Source: an uncultured Collinsella sp.
GTDB taxonomy: Bacteria > Actinomycetota > Coriobacteriia > Coriobacteriales > Coriobacteriaceae
Direction: 5' to 3'
Assembly (NCBI GenBank): GCA_900557455.1
Contig: USSM01000018.1
Coordinates: 1-11,736 of the forward strand
Length of the DNA stretch: 11,736 nt
The first letter of the stretch is position 1. Every line of letters begins with the position of its first letter. Below, in pieces: positions 4,408-11,736 of the stretch. The position numbers were made by a program, and so were the translations under genes. The notes beneath the pieces were generated by a model, which worked only from the letters and a program-made list of their open reading frames with translations, was not told where the DNA came from and did not search any database.

Positions 4408-5622
4408 ATGGCCGATAAGATCCAGTGGGCGGGCAACACGATGCCCAAGAGCGATGACAAGCACTTGGGAATCATGAGCCTCGACCACGTGAAGAAGGCC
4501 CGTGCCTTCCACCAGTCGTTCCCCCAGTACACCGTCACTCCGCTTGCCCGCCTGGATGGCCAGGCCGCGCGCCTGGGCCTGTCCAACCTGTGCGTCAAGG
4601 ACGAGAGCTATCGCTTTGGCCTCAACGCCTTTAAGGTCCTGGGCGGTTCGTTTGCCATGGCCAACTACATTGCCGACGAGACTGGCAAGGACGTTGCCGA
4701 GTGCACCTTCGATTACCTGACCTCCGATCAGCTTGCCAAGGACTTTGGCCAGGCTACCTTCTTTACCGCCACCGACGGCAACCATGGCCGCGGTGTGGCA
4801 TGGGCTGCCAACAAGCTGGGCCAGAAGGCCGTCGTGCACATGCCCAAGGGTTCCACCAAGCCCCGCTTTGATAACATCGCCGCCGAGGGCGCCACGGTGA
4901 CCATCGAAGAGGTCAACTACGACGAGTGCGTGCGCATGGCCGCCGCCGAGGCCGATGCCTGCGAGCGCGGCGTCATCGTTCAGGACACCGCCTGGGAGGG
5001 CTACGAGAAGATTCCGTCCTGGATCATGGAGGGCTACGGCACCATGGCTTCCGAGGCAGCCGAGCAGCTGCGCGAGATGGCCATCAACCGCCCGACGCAC
5101 GTCTTTGTCCAGGCTGGCGTGGGCTCGCTGGCTGGTGCCGTGGTGGGCTACTTCACCAATCTGTATCCCGATAACCCGCCCACCTTTGTCGTGGTCGAGT
5201 GCGCTCCTGCCGCCTGCCTGTACAAGGGCGCTGCCGCCGGCGACGGCGACCCGCGCATCGTGGACGGCGACATGCCCTCCATCATGGCCGGCCTGTGCTG
5301 TGGCGAGCCCAACATCCTGGGCTGGGATATCCTGCGCAACCACGCTACCGCCTTCGTGTCCTGCCCCGACTGGGTCACCGCTCGCGGCATGCGCACCCTG
5401 GGCGCTCCCGAGAAGGGCGACCCGCGCGTCATCTCCGGCGAGTCCGGCGCGGTGACCACCGGCCTGGTCGAGACCCTCATGCTCGATCCCGAGTACGCCG
5501 AGCTCAAGGAGCTCATTGGCCTGGACAAGACGAGCTCCGTGCTCTGCTTCTCCACGGAAGGTGACACGGACCCCGACCAGTATCGCCGCATTGTTTGGGA
5601 AGGCGAATATCCCACTTGCTAA
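4408..5622 (+). CDS. ygeX: 2,3-diaminopropionate ammonia-lyase
   Basis: A PLP enzyme of fold type II that converts 2,3-diaminopropionate to pyruvate and two ammonia. At 404 residues it is close to the roughly 400 of E. coli YgeX. The PLP lysine is K76 in RFGLNAFKVLGGSFA. The loop ATDGNHGRGVAW (121-132) carries D123, and VQDTAWEGYEK (191-201) carries D193; these correspond to the two aspartates implicated in catalysis in E. coli. The glycine-rich phosphate-binding loop is QAGVGSLAGA (235-244), and SGESGAVTTG (343-352) is the conserved C-terminal cofactor-site stretch. The start is firm: AAGGAG (4394-4399) lies eight bases before the ATG. It is first in the plus-strand set, 72 bases before ygeY, and sits directly beside the operator region. 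It probably supplies the final pyruvate-yielding step. Confidence 0.95.
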   Translation: MADKIQWAGNTMPKSDDKHLGIMSLDHVKKARAFHQSFPQYTVTPLARLDGQAARLGLSNLCVKDESYRFGLNAFKVLGGSFAMANYIADETGKDVAECTFDYLTSDQLAKDFGQATFFTATDGNHGRGVAWAANKLGQKAVVHMPKGSTKPRFDNIAAEGATVTIEEVNYDECVRMAAAEADACERGVIVQDTAWEGYEKIPSWIMEGYGTMASEAAEQLREMAINRPTHVFVQAGVGSLAGAVVGYFTNLYPDNPPTFVVVECAPAACLYKGAAAGDGDPRIVDGDMPSIMAGLCCGEPNILGWDILRNHATAFVSCPDWVTARGMRTLGAPEKGDPRVISGESGAVTTGLVETLMLDPEYAELKELIGLDKTSSVLCFSTEGDTDPDQYRRIVWEGEYPTC

Positions 5623-5627
5623 TACTG

Positions 5628-5654
5628 GGCGGAGTAAATAGGTATCGCTCCGCC
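5628..5654 (+). other. Intercistronic hairpin between ygeX and ygeY
   Basis: GGCGGAG (5628-5634) and CTCCGCC (5648-5654) form a perfect 7-bp stem with a 13-nt loop, six bases after the ygeX stop. No T-tract follows, so a message-stability or processing role is more likely than full termination. Confidence 0.45.
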
Positions 5655-5694
5655 AACTCACAGGTAGATCCCTTCGTATGAAAGGTTATGAACA

Positions 5695-7080
5695 ATGGCT
5701 AAAGAACTCGATTTCGACGCTATCAAGGCTGCTGCTGAGTCTCATCGTGCTGATATGACTCGCTTCCTGCGCGCTATGATCTCGCATCCCTCTGAGTCTT
5801 GCGAGGAGGGCGAGGTTGTCGCTTGCATCAAGGCCGAGATGGAGGGCCTTGGCTATGACGAGGTCAAGGTCGACGGCCTGGGCAACGTTATGGGCTTTAT
5901 GGGCGAGGGCGACAAGATCATCGCCATCGACTCCCACATCGACACCGTCGGCATCGGCAACATCGAGAACTGGGACGCCGATCCCTATGAGGGCTACGAG
6001 ACCGACGAGATCATCTACGGCCGTGGTGGCTCCGACCAGGAGGGTGGCATGGCTTCTGCTACCTACGCTGCCAAGATGATGAAGGACATGGGCCTCATCC
6101 CCGAGGGCTACAAGATTATGGTCGTCGGCACCGTCCAGGAAGAAGACTGCGACGGCATGTGCTGGCAGTACATCTACAACAAGGACGGCATTAAGCCCGA
6201 GTTCGTCATTTCCACCGAGCCCACCGACGGTGGCATCTATCGCGGTCACCGCGGCCGCATGGAGATCCGCGTCGACGTTCACGGCACCTCCTGCCACGGC
6301 TCCGCTCCCGACCGCGGCGACAACGCCATTTACAAGATGGCCGACATCATCGCCGACGTCCGCGCCCTCAACAACAACGGCTGCGACGAGTCGACCGACA
6401 TCAAGGGCCTCGTCAAGATGCTCGACCCCAAGTACAACCCCGAGCACTTCGAGGACGCCCGCTTCTTGGGCCGCGGCACCTGCACCGTCAGCCAGATCTT
6501 CTACACCAGCCCCAGCCGCTGCGCTGTCGCTGACTCCTGCGCCATCTCCATCGACCGTCGCATGACCGCCGGTGAGACCTGGGAGTCCTGCCTGGACGAG
6601 ATCCGCAACCTGCCGGCAGCCAAGAAGTACGGCGACGACGTGAAGGTCTCCATGTACATGTACGACCGTCCGTCCTGGACCGGCGAGGTCTACGAGACCG
6701 AGGCTTACTTCCCCACGTGGATCAACAAGGAGACCGCTCCGCACGTCAAGGCCCTCGTCGACGCCCATAAGGCTATGTTCGGTGACGAGCGCATCGGCTG
6801 CGAGCCCAGCATGGACAAGCGCACCGGTCGTCCGCTGTGCGACAAGTGGACCTTCTCCACGAACTGCGTTTCCATCCAGGGCCGCTATGGCATCCCCTGC
6901 GTCGGCTTTGGCCCGGGTGCCGAGTCTCAGGCTCACGCTCCCAACGAGGTCACCTACAAGGACGACCTGGTCACCGCTGCCGCCATGTATGTGGCTGCCC
7001 TGAACCTCTACGATCCGAGCCAGGCCGATGGCGATGCCACCGTGTTCCGCGCCGGTCTGACCAACAACAAGATCGACTAG
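5695..7080 (+). CDS. ygeY: M20-family metallohydrolase, YgeY type
   Basis: A zinc-dependent amidohydrolase related to ArgE/DapE deacylases, of the YgeY group described as linked to selenium metabolism. M20 residues are in order: IDSHIDTV (H81 metal, D83 catalytic), [12 protein letters not shown] (D114 bridging metal), VQEED (E149 catalytic, E150 metal), STEPTD (E175 metal) and ESQAHAPNE (H414 metal). The small dimerisation domain lies at about 185-300 ([20 protein letters not shown]). At 461 residues it is longer than E. coli YgeY (about 400). The surplus is mainly around 320-350, where there is an aromatic-rich stretch ([20 protein letters not shown]), and in a C-terminal tail after 440. The ribosome site is AAAGG, nine bases upstream. 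It probably hydrolyses a ureido or carbamoyl intermediate on the way to 2,3-diaminopropionate; the exact substrate is not visible. Confidence 0.9.
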   Translation: MAKELDFDAIKAAAESHRADMTRFLRAMISHPSESCEEGEVVACIKAEMEGLGYDEVKVDGLGNVMGFMGEGDKIIAIDSHIDTVGIGNIENWDADPYEGYETDEIIYGRGGSDQEGGMASATYAAKMMKDMGLIPEGYKIMVVGTVQEEDCDGMCWQYIYNKDGIKPEFVISTEPTDGGIYRGHRGRMEIRVDVHGTSCHGSAPDRGDNAIYKMADIIADVRALNNNGCDESTDIKGLVKMLDPKYNPEHFEDARFLGRGTCTVSQIFYTSPSRCAVADSCAISIDRRMTAGETWESCLDEIRNLPAAKKYGDDVKVSMYMYDRPSWTGEVYETEAYFPTWINKETAPHVKALVDAHKAMFGDERIGCEPSMDKRTGRPLCDKWTFSTNCVSIQGRYGIPCVGFGPGAESQAHAPNEVTYKDDLVTAAAMYVAALNLYDPSQADGDATVFRAGLTNNKID

Positions 7081-7102
7081 TCCCATTCCTCGATCTTGTT
7101 GA

Positions 7103-7127
7103 GCCGGGGGCAGTTTATGCCCCCGGC
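7103..7127 (+). terminator. Strong GC hairpin after ygeY, no T-tract
   Basis: GCCGGGGGC (7103-7111) and GCCCCCGGC (7119-7127) form a perfect 9-bp stem with a 7-nt loop, 22 bases after the ygeY stop. GCCTCCTGTTGAC follows, so the U-tract of an intrinsic terminator is missing. It may pause or partly end transcription, or protect the 3' end of the ygeX-ygeY message. In the rest of this 201-base gap I see only a lone TTGACT (7136-7141) without a convincing -10 box. Confidence 0.5.
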
Positions 7128-7281
7128 GCCTCCTGTTGACTTGGGGCCCGCGGTCGTTATCTCCCATGCTTCCTCGACGGTGGCGGGTCCTCGTCATAGC
7201 GCTCTGCATGTTCTAGCCACACGCGCATGCCGGAGCGCATCTACTCATTGCGATCGTTTCACCTTTAGAAAGGACATTTAC

Positions 7282-8484
7282 ATGGACGCCAAGTTTACCG
7301 AGCTCGTCGAGCAGCTGAACGGCCTCGATTTTAAGGGTATGTACGGCAGCGACTTCCTGCACACCTGGGATAAGACCACCGATGAGCTCAAGGCGCTCTA
7401 CATCGTCGCCGACGCTCTGCGCGAGCTGCGCGAGAACAACGTTTCGTCCAAGATTTTCGATTCGGGCCTGGCCGTCTCGCTGTTCCGCGACAACTCCACC
7501 CGTACGCGCTTCTCCTTCTCTAAGGCCGCCAACCTGCTCGGCCTTGAGCTGCAGGACCTGGACGAGAAGAAGTCCCAGATCGCTCACGGCGAGACCGTCC
7601 GCGAGACCGCTACCATGATCTCCTTCATGGCCGACGTCATCGGCATCCGCGACGACATGTACATCGGTAAGGGCGACGCCTACATGGCCGAGGTCTCCGA
7701 GTCTGTCCAGCAGGCTTACGAGGACGGCGTTCTGGATCACCGTCCCACGCTCATCTCCCTGCAGTCCGACTCCGATCACCCCACGCAGTCCTCTGCCGAC
7801 ATGCTCTACCTCATCAACGAGTTTGGCGGCCTCGAGAACCTCAAGGGCAAGAAGGTTGCCGTCACCTGGGCCTATTCGCCCTCTTACGGCAAGCCGCTGT
7901 CCTGCCCGCAGTCGCTGATCAGCCTGCTGCCCCGCTTTGGCATGGACGTCACCCTGGCTCACCCCGAGGGCTACGACCTCATGCCCGAGGTCGTCGAGCG
8001 CGCCAAGAGCTATGCCGCCGAGTCCGGCACCACCTTTAAGCAGGTCAACACCATGGCCGAGGCCTTCGAGGGCGCCGACATCGTGATCCCCAAGAGCTGG
8101 GCTCCGTTTGCCGCCATGGAGAAGCGCACCAACCTGTACGCCGAGGGCGACGACGCCGGCATCGCAGCGCTCGAGAAGGAGCTGCTCGCTCAGAACGCCA
8201 CCCATCAGGATTGGTGCTCCACGACCGAGCTCATGGAGAAGACCGCCAACGGCCAGGACACTATCTTTATGCACCCGCTGCCCGCCGACATCTCCGGTGT
8301 CTCTTGCGAGCACGGCGAGGTCAACGCCGACGTCTTCGACATGCACCGCGTGGGCATGTACAAGGAGGCCAGCTACAAGCCGTACGCCATCGCAGCCATG
8401 ATGTTCCTGCAGAAGGTTGCCGATCCCGCCGCTACCCTCAAGGCCCTCGACGAGCGCAACACCTCCCGTTGGTTCCAGGCCTAA
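7282..8484 (+). CDS. ygeW: Knotted carbamoyltransferase, YgeW type
   Basis: A 400-residue member of the aspartate/ornithine carbamoyltransferase superfamily, matching the length of E. coli YgeW. The carbamoyl-phosphate loop is SLFRDNSTRTRFSFSKAANL (67-86) with the STRT signature at 72-75. Other conserved stretches are AHGETVRETATM (101-112), DSDHPTQSSADM (163-174), VAVTWAYSPSYGKPLSCPQS (192-211) and MHPLPADI (330-337). The W and K around the second-domain loop match the YgeW/knotted branch and not OTCase. AAAGGA lies eight bases before the ATG; an open frame back to 7096 has no such site and is rejected. Its stop is 14 bases before carbamate kinase, so the two are probably translated together. 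The likely physiological direction is phosphorolysis of a carbamoylated (ureido) compound, giving carbamoyl phosphate and a free amine; the substrate is inferred to be a 2,3-diaminopropionate derivative. Confidence 0.92.
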   Translation: MDAKFTELVEQLNGLDFKGMYGSDFLHTWDKTTDELKALYIVADALRELRENNVSSKIFDSGLAVSLFRDNSTRTRFSFSKAANLLGLELQDLDEKKSQIAHGETVRETATMISFMADVIGIRDDMYIGKGDAYMAEVSESVQQAYEDGVLDHRPTLISLQSDSDHPTQSSADMLYLINEFGGLENLKGKKVAVTWAYSPSYGKPLSCPQSLISLLPRFGMDVTLAHPEGYDLMPEVVERAKSYAAESGTTFKQVNTMAEAFEGADIVIPKSWAPFAAMEKRTNLYAEGDDAGIAALEKELLAQNATHQDWCSTTELMEKTANGQDTIFMHPLPADISGVSCEHGEVNADVFDMHRVGMYKEASYKPYAIAAMMFLQKVADPAATLKALDERNTSRWFQA

Positions 8485-8498
8485 AGCTGGGCTGAGAA

Positions 8499-9449
8499 AT
8501 GGCTAAGCGTATCGTCGTCGCCCTGGGCGGAAACGCCCTCGGCGCCAACCTTCCCGAGCAGATGGAGGCCGTCAAGACGACTTCCAAGGCTATCGTCGAC
8601 CTGATCGAGGAGGGCAACGAGGTCGTCGTCGTGCATGGCAACGGTCCCCAGGTGGGCATGATCGCCAACGCGATGGCTGAGCTCACGCGCTCTAATCCTC
8701 AGAAGTACGTTCCCTGCCCCTTGTCCGTTTGCGGCGCCATGAGCCAGGGCTACATTGGCTATGACCTGCAAAATGCGCTGCGCGAGGAAATGCTCGACCG
8801 CAATATCGACAAGGGTGTCGCCACCGTGCTCACCCAGGTCGAGGTTGCGGCAGACGACCCGGCCTTTGCCGACCCGGTCAAGCCGATTGGTCCGTGGATG
8901 AGCGAGGCCGAGGCCAAGGAGCTGGAGGCCGACCGCGGCTACCAGTTCATCCACGACGAGAAGCAGGGCTTCCGTCGCGTGGTTGCCTCGCCCAAGCCCG
9001 TGAACATCGTCGAGCTCGACACCATTAAGTCGCTCGTCGAGTCCAACCATGTGGTGATCTCCTGCGGCGGTGGCGGTATTCCCGTCACCAAGGCCCAGGG
9101 CAACCACCTTAAGGGCGCTGCCGCCGTCATCGATAAGGACTTTGCGGCCGAGAAGCTCGCCGAGCAGCTCGACGCCGATGCCCTGATTATCCTGACGGCC
9201 GTGGAGAAGGTTGCCATTGGCTTTGGCACCGACCACGAGCAGTGGCTCGACACGCTGACCGCGGCTGACGTAAAGCGTCTGTCCGAGGCCAACGAGTTCG
9301 GTCGTGGCTCCATGCTGCCCAAGGTTCAGGCCGCCTCGACGTTTGCCGAGAGCAAGCCGGGCCGCACGGCGCTCATCACGCTGCTCGAGAAGGCGCGTGA
9401 CGGTCTTGCCGGCAAGACCGGTACCGCGTTTACCGGCGACGCTGAGTAG
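8499..9449 (+). CDS. arcC: Carbamate kinase
   Basis: A 316-residue amino-acid-kinase-fold enzyme that transfers phosphate from carbamoyl phosphate to ADP, giving ATP, CO2 and ammonia. Seen are VVALGGNALG (6-15), EVVVVHGNGPQVGMIANAMA (41-60), CPLSVCGAMSQGYIGYDLQN (73-92), the nucleotide-site stretch ISCGGGGIPV (187-196), AAVIDKDFAAEKLAEQLDAD (208-227) and RGSMLPKVQAA (269-279). These are carbamate-kinase-specific and not those of glutamate or uridylate kinases. The gene corresponds to E. coli yqeA in the same neighbourhood. The ribosome site is weak (GGGCTGAG close to the ATG), which suggests coupling to translation of the gene just 14 bases upstream. Coupled to YgeW it would form the ATP-yielding step of the pathway. 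Confidence 0.95.
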   Translation: MAKRIVVALGGNALGANLPEQMEAVKTTSKAIVDLIEEGNEVVVVHGNGPQVGMIANAMAELTRSNPQKYVPCPLSVCGAMSQGYIGYDLQNALREEMLDRNIDKGVATVLTQVEVAADDPAFADPVKPIGPWMSEAEAKELEADRGYQFIHDEKQGFRRVVASPKPVNIVELDTIKSLVESNHVVISCGGGGIPVTKAQGNHLKGAAAVIDKDFAAEKLAEQLDADALIILTAVEKVAIGFGTDHEQWLDTLTAADVKRLSEANEFGRGSMLPKVQAASTFAESKPGRTALITLLEKARDGLAGKTGTAFTGDAE

Positions 9450-9467
9450 GCATATCTGCACCATTGA

Positions 9468-9501
9468 GGAGGGTGCCCTGCGTCGCGGGGTGCCCTCCTT
9501 T
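9468..9501 (+). terminator. Terminator-like hairpin after carbamate kinase
   Basis: GGAGGGTGCCC (9468-9478) and GGGTGCCCTCC (9488-9498) form an 11-bp stem including two G-U wobbles, with a 9-nt loop, followed by TTTGT. It lies 18 bases after the carbamate kinase stop and ahead of a 177-base gap. It probably ends, at least partly, the first transcription unit. Confidence 0.6.
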
Positions 9502-9626
9502 GTGCTATGGAGAGCCAAGGGTCGTTCGCTGGAAAACGAGTGCGTGCCTGTTCCGACGGAGTGTGAGCTTGGTATGGTGGGTATAGCAACTATGGTGTCC
9601 AAAGCAGCCAGGGGAGGTTTGCGGAG

Positions 9627-10241
9627 ATGAAACTCGGTTGCGTCATTATGGCTTCGGGCGAGGGCAAGCGGTTTGGCTCTAACAAGATGCTTGCCGATAT
9701 CTATGGCGAGCCGCTGATTGCCCGGACCATCGATTCGGTTCCCCAGGGCTTTGACGCCGTGGTTTCGACGCGTTGGCCCGAGGTTGCCCAGATTTGCGAG
9801 GACAAGCATTGCCCGTGCGTGCTGCACGATGGCGAGCTGCGCAGCGAAAGCGTCCGCGCGGGTCTTTCGTGGGGGGTCGAACGCAACTGGAAAGGTTGCC
9901 TCTTTTTGCCGGGCGACCAGCCGCTCGTGAGTTCGGATTCTTTTGAGGCTATGGTTCGTGCATTTGACGAGCGTGGCCGCAAGCATCCGGTGCGTCTTGC
10001 GTGCAACGGTGAGCCTTCGAGCCCGGTGCTCTTTCCGGCGGAACTGTTCGATGCACTTATGTGTCTTGAGGGCAAGGATGGCGGCTGTTCGATCCTCAAG
10101 AGCCGTATCGACGTGGTGCTGGTCGAGGCGCGTGCCTACGAGCTGTGGGACGTCGATACCGCCAAGGGACAGCAACGCATAACGGAGCATATCGCTGCCT
10201 GCTCGTATTTTGATCGCGTGGCCAACTGTATTAATCAATAA
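9627..10241 (+). CDS. mocA: MocA-like molybdenum cofactor nucleotidyltransferase
   Basis: A 204-residue MobA/MocA-like NTP transferase, matching E. coli YgfJ (MocA), which attaches CMP to molybdopterin for xanthine-dehydrogenase-type enzymes. The nucleotide loop is VIMASGEGKRFGSNKML (6-22), where the usual LAAG is replaced by MASG and the loop lysine is K20. The metal-site motif is LFLPGDQPLVS (92-102), and WDVDTAKG near residue 172 is the conserved C-terminal DxDT. GGGGAGG lies nine bases upstream of the ATG. A weak promoter candidate is TTGGTA (9569-9574), 16 bp from TATGGT (9591-9596). It overlaps the ribosome site of the hydantoinase gene, so the two form an operon. No molybdenum hydroxylase is present in the window, so its client must be encoded outside it. 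Confidence 0.85.
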   Translation: MKLGCVIMASGEGKRFGSNKMLADIYGEPLIARTIDSVPQGFDAVVSTRWPEVAQICEDKHCPCVLHDGELRSESVRAGLSWGVERNWKGCLFLPGDQPLVSSDSFEAMVRAFDERGRKHPVRLACNGEPSSPVLFPAELFDALMCLEGKDGGCSILKSRIDVVLVEARAYELWDVDTAKGQQRITEHIAACSYFDRVANCINQ

Positions 10242-10249
10242 GGAGCAAC

Positions 10250-11617
10250 ATGATCATCATCAAAAACGGCGCGCTCGTGACGCCACAGGGGCTTCGCCGT
10301 GCCGATCTTGCCATGGAGGGCGATAAGATCGTGCGGATCGCCGCGGCGATTGAGCCTGCCGAGGGCGATATCGTCGAGGATGCCGCGGGCTGCTGGGTGT
10401 TTCCCGGCTTTATCGACGGCCACACGCACATGCAGTGCTGGACTGGCATGGATTGGACAGCCGATAGCTTTGAGACCGGCACGCGTGCGGCTGCCTGCGG
10501 CGGCACGACGACCATCGTGGACTACGCGACGGCCGATCGCGGCGTGACTATGCCCGATGCCTTGGCCGAGTGGCATCGCCGCGCCGACGGAACCTGCACG
10601 GCCAACTACGCCTTTCATATGGCACTCGCCGAGTGGAACGAGCGCAACCGCGCCGACCTTTCGGCCATGCGCGAGGCGGGCGTATCGTCGTTCAAGACTT
10701 ACTTTGCCTATGACCACCTGCGCTTGGACGATGCCGAGACGCTCGAGGTGCTCGAGGAGCTCAAGCGTATTGGCGGCATACTGTGCGTGCATTGCGAGAA
10801 TGGCACGTTGGTGAATGAACTGCAGAAGCGCGTATACGAGCAGGGTATCCACGGGCCCGAGGGCCATGCGCTCAGCCGTCCGGATGTGTGCGAGGCCGAG
10901 GCAGTGAGCCGTCTGCTGTATCTGGCGCACCTGGCCGGCGACGCACCGGTCAACGTGGTGCACCTTTCGACCAAGCTGGGGCTCGAGGCCATCCGTGCCG
11001 CCAAGGCGCGCGGGCAGAAGAATATCTATGTCGAGACCTGCCCTCAGTATCTGATGCTCGACGATACTTGCTACTTGGAGCAGGGTGAGGACGGCTTTGC
11101 GGGTGCCAAATATGTGATGAGTCCGCCGCTGCGCCATGCCGGCGACCGTGCGGCTCTGCGCGAGGCGCTTGTGGCCGGCGAGATCGATACGATTGCGACC
11201 GACCACTGCAGCTTTAACCTGCATGGGCAAAAGGACCGCGGGCGCGACGATTTCCGTGCGATTCCCAACGGCGGGCCCGGTGTGGAGCACCGTCCCGTCG
11301 CGATTGCCACGAGCTTTGAGGGGCAACTGGGCCCCGAGGATCTGTGCCGCTTGATGAGCGAGAACCCGGCGCGCGTCTTTGGCATGTATCCGCGCAAGGG
11401 CTGTCTTGCCGAGGGCGCCGATGCCGACGTGTGCGTGTGGGATCCGAGCGCTCGTTGGACGATCAGTGCCGCGACGCAGCATCAGGCCGTGGACTACACG
11501 CCGCTCGAGGGCTTTGAGGCACACGGCCGCGCCAAGGCTGTGTTTGTGAACGGCGTGCTGGCTGCGCGCGACGGCGAGCCCACCGGAGCCCAACCCGGCC
11601 GCTACGTCCCCCGCTAA
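10250..11617 (+). CDS. hyuA: Dihydropyrimidinase / D-hydantoinase family amidohydrolase
   Basis: A 455-residue cyclic amidohydrolase of the amidohydrolase superfamily, which opens five- or six-membered imide rings. It is close in length to E. coli HyuA/YgeZ (about 461). The two-metal site is complete: H58 and H60 in FPGFIDGHTHMQ, K149 in SSFKTYFAY (carbamylated lysine), H181 in LCVHCENG, H238 in NVVHLST and D318 in IATDHCSF. The substrate-loop stretch RAIPNGGPGVEHR (336-348) is typical of dihydropyrimidinases and not allantoinases. The ATG follows AAGGAG (10240-10245), which contains the stop codon of mocA. In this setting the substrate is likely a ring intermediate of reduced purine breakdown and not dihydrouracil (inference from neighbours). 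Confidence 0.92.
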   Translation: MIIIKNGALVTPQGLRRADLAMEGDKIVRIAAAIEPAEGDIVEDAAGCWVFPGFIDGHTHMQCWTGMDWTADSFETGTRAAACGGTTTIVDYATADRGVTMPDALAEWHRRADGTCTANYAFHMALAEWNERNRADLSAMREAGVSSFKTYFAYDHLRLDDAETLEVLEELKRIGGILCVHCENGTLVNELQKRVYEQGIHGPEGHALSRPDVCEAEAVSRLLYLAHLAGDAPVNVVHLSTKLGLEAIRAAKARGQKNIYVETCPQYLMLDDTCYLEQGEDGFAGAKYVMSPPLRHAGDRAALREALVAGEIDTIATDHCSFNLHGQKDRGRDDFRAIPNGGPGVEHRPVAIATSFEGQLGPEDLCRLMSENPARVFGMYPRKGCLAEGADADVCVWDPSARWTISAATQHQAVDYTPLEGFEAHGRAKAVFVNGVLAARDGEPTGAQPGRYVPR

Positions 11618-11639
11618 CAGGGGGAGTGCCGGGCCCCTG
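11618..11639 (+). terminator. GC hairpin directly after the hydantoinase gene
   Basis: CAGGGG (11618-11623) and CCCCTG (11634-11639) form a 6-bp stem with a 10-nt loop, beginning at the base after the stop codon. No T-tract follows. It could end the mocA-hyuA message, but the evidence is weak. Confidence 0.4.
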
Positions 11640-11690
11640 CAGTTGCGGTGAAATAGTTCCTGTTTAGCCGCCAAATAGGCCGTTTGGGGG

Positions 11691-11725
11691 TGCGGACAGA
11701 AAGTTGGACCGTGAAGCGGTCCGGA
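11691..11725 (+). repeat. Dispersed repeat, right copy of an inverted pair
   Basis: Starts TGCGGACAGAAAGTTGGACC and contains the hairpin GGACCG (11706-11711), 5-nt loop, CGGTCC (11717-11722), ending TCCGGA. It is the inverted partner of 16-48 (21 of the first 22 bases identical). It lies beyond the last gene, in intergenic DNA. Confidence 0.7.
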
Positions 11726-11736
11726 CTGGAGGTTCG

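Noticed and set aside
4276..5661. Long minus-strand open frame opposite ygeX (461 codons), and similar ones opposite ygeY, carbamate kinase and hyuA
   Set aside because: These are mirror frames produced by high-GC codon bias; the plus-strand genes carry complete catalytic motifs.
7136..7162. Possible promoter with TTGACT ahead of ygeW
   Set aside because: The -35 is 5 of 6, but no acceptable -10 box lies at 16-18 bp; the best is TATCTC.
7096..7281. N-terminal extension of the YgeW frame
   Set aside because: It would cover the GC hairpin region and lacks a ribosome site; the ATG at 7282 has AAAGGA and gives the family's usual length.
1..11736. CRISPR array, tRNA, rRNA or insertion sequence
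   Set aside because: No regularly spaced identical repeats with unique spacers, no tRNA cloverleaf and no transposase frame were seen.

Overview
The window looks like chromosomal DNA of a high-GC anaerobic gut actinobacterium. Coriobacteriia, probably Collinsella or a close relative, fits best. This rests on base and codon composition, strong GGAGG-type ribosome sites, and a complete set of genes of the YgeX/YgeY/YgeW type, which are typical of anaerobic gut purine users. The genus is inference; no rRNA or taxonomic marker is present.

Left part (1-1510). The first 170 bases are repeat DNA: one copy of a repeat whose inverted partner closes the window at 11691-11725, then two imperfect hairpin units exactly 60 bp apart. 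Next comes a compact locus that reads as a type I toxin-antitoxin module. It has a 41-codon minus-strand gene (334-459) for a small hydrophobic peptide with three leucine heptads and a very basic tail. Its Shine-Dalgarno is matched by a perfect anti-Shine-Dalgarno. On the plus strand a well-formed promoter (239-267) and an intrinsic terminator (321-357) define an RNA of about 84 nt, antisense to the 3' end of the toxin message. A DEDDh exonuclease gene with a GTG start (718-1452) follows.

Middle part (1511-4130). Three minus-strand genes: an unrecognised 140-residue protein, a 334-residue low-complexity protein with one membrane span near its C-terminus, and a YheO/DauR-type PAS-HTH regulator. 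A cluster of three CCGGAAAAGTGT-like repeats lies between the first two.

Right part (4131-11617). The regulator is divergent from a plus-strand set: diaminopropionate ammonia-lyase (ygeX), M20-type hydrolase (ygeY), YgeW-type carbamoyltransferase, carbamate kinase, MocA-like nucleotidyltransferase and a dihydropyrimidinase/hydantoinase. The intergenic region between regulator and ygeX holds two perfect AACAAA-N3-TTTGTT palindromes 51 bp apart, good candidates for the regulator's operators. The gene set matches the E. coli ygeW-ygeX-ygeY-hyuA-yqeA-ygfJ neighbourhood, linked to anaerobic purine/urate breakdown and selenium-dependent molybdenum hydroxylases. In the likely scheme the hydantoinase and hydrolase open ureido compounds, YgeW releases carbamoyl phosphate, carbamate kinase makes ATP from it, and YgeX converts the remaining 2,3-diaminopropionate to pyruvate and ammonia. 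The MocA-like protein would supply molybdenum cofactor for a hydroxylase that is not in this window.

The most novel item is the putative toxin-antitoxin locus at 239-553. The twin operators and the repeat families come next.
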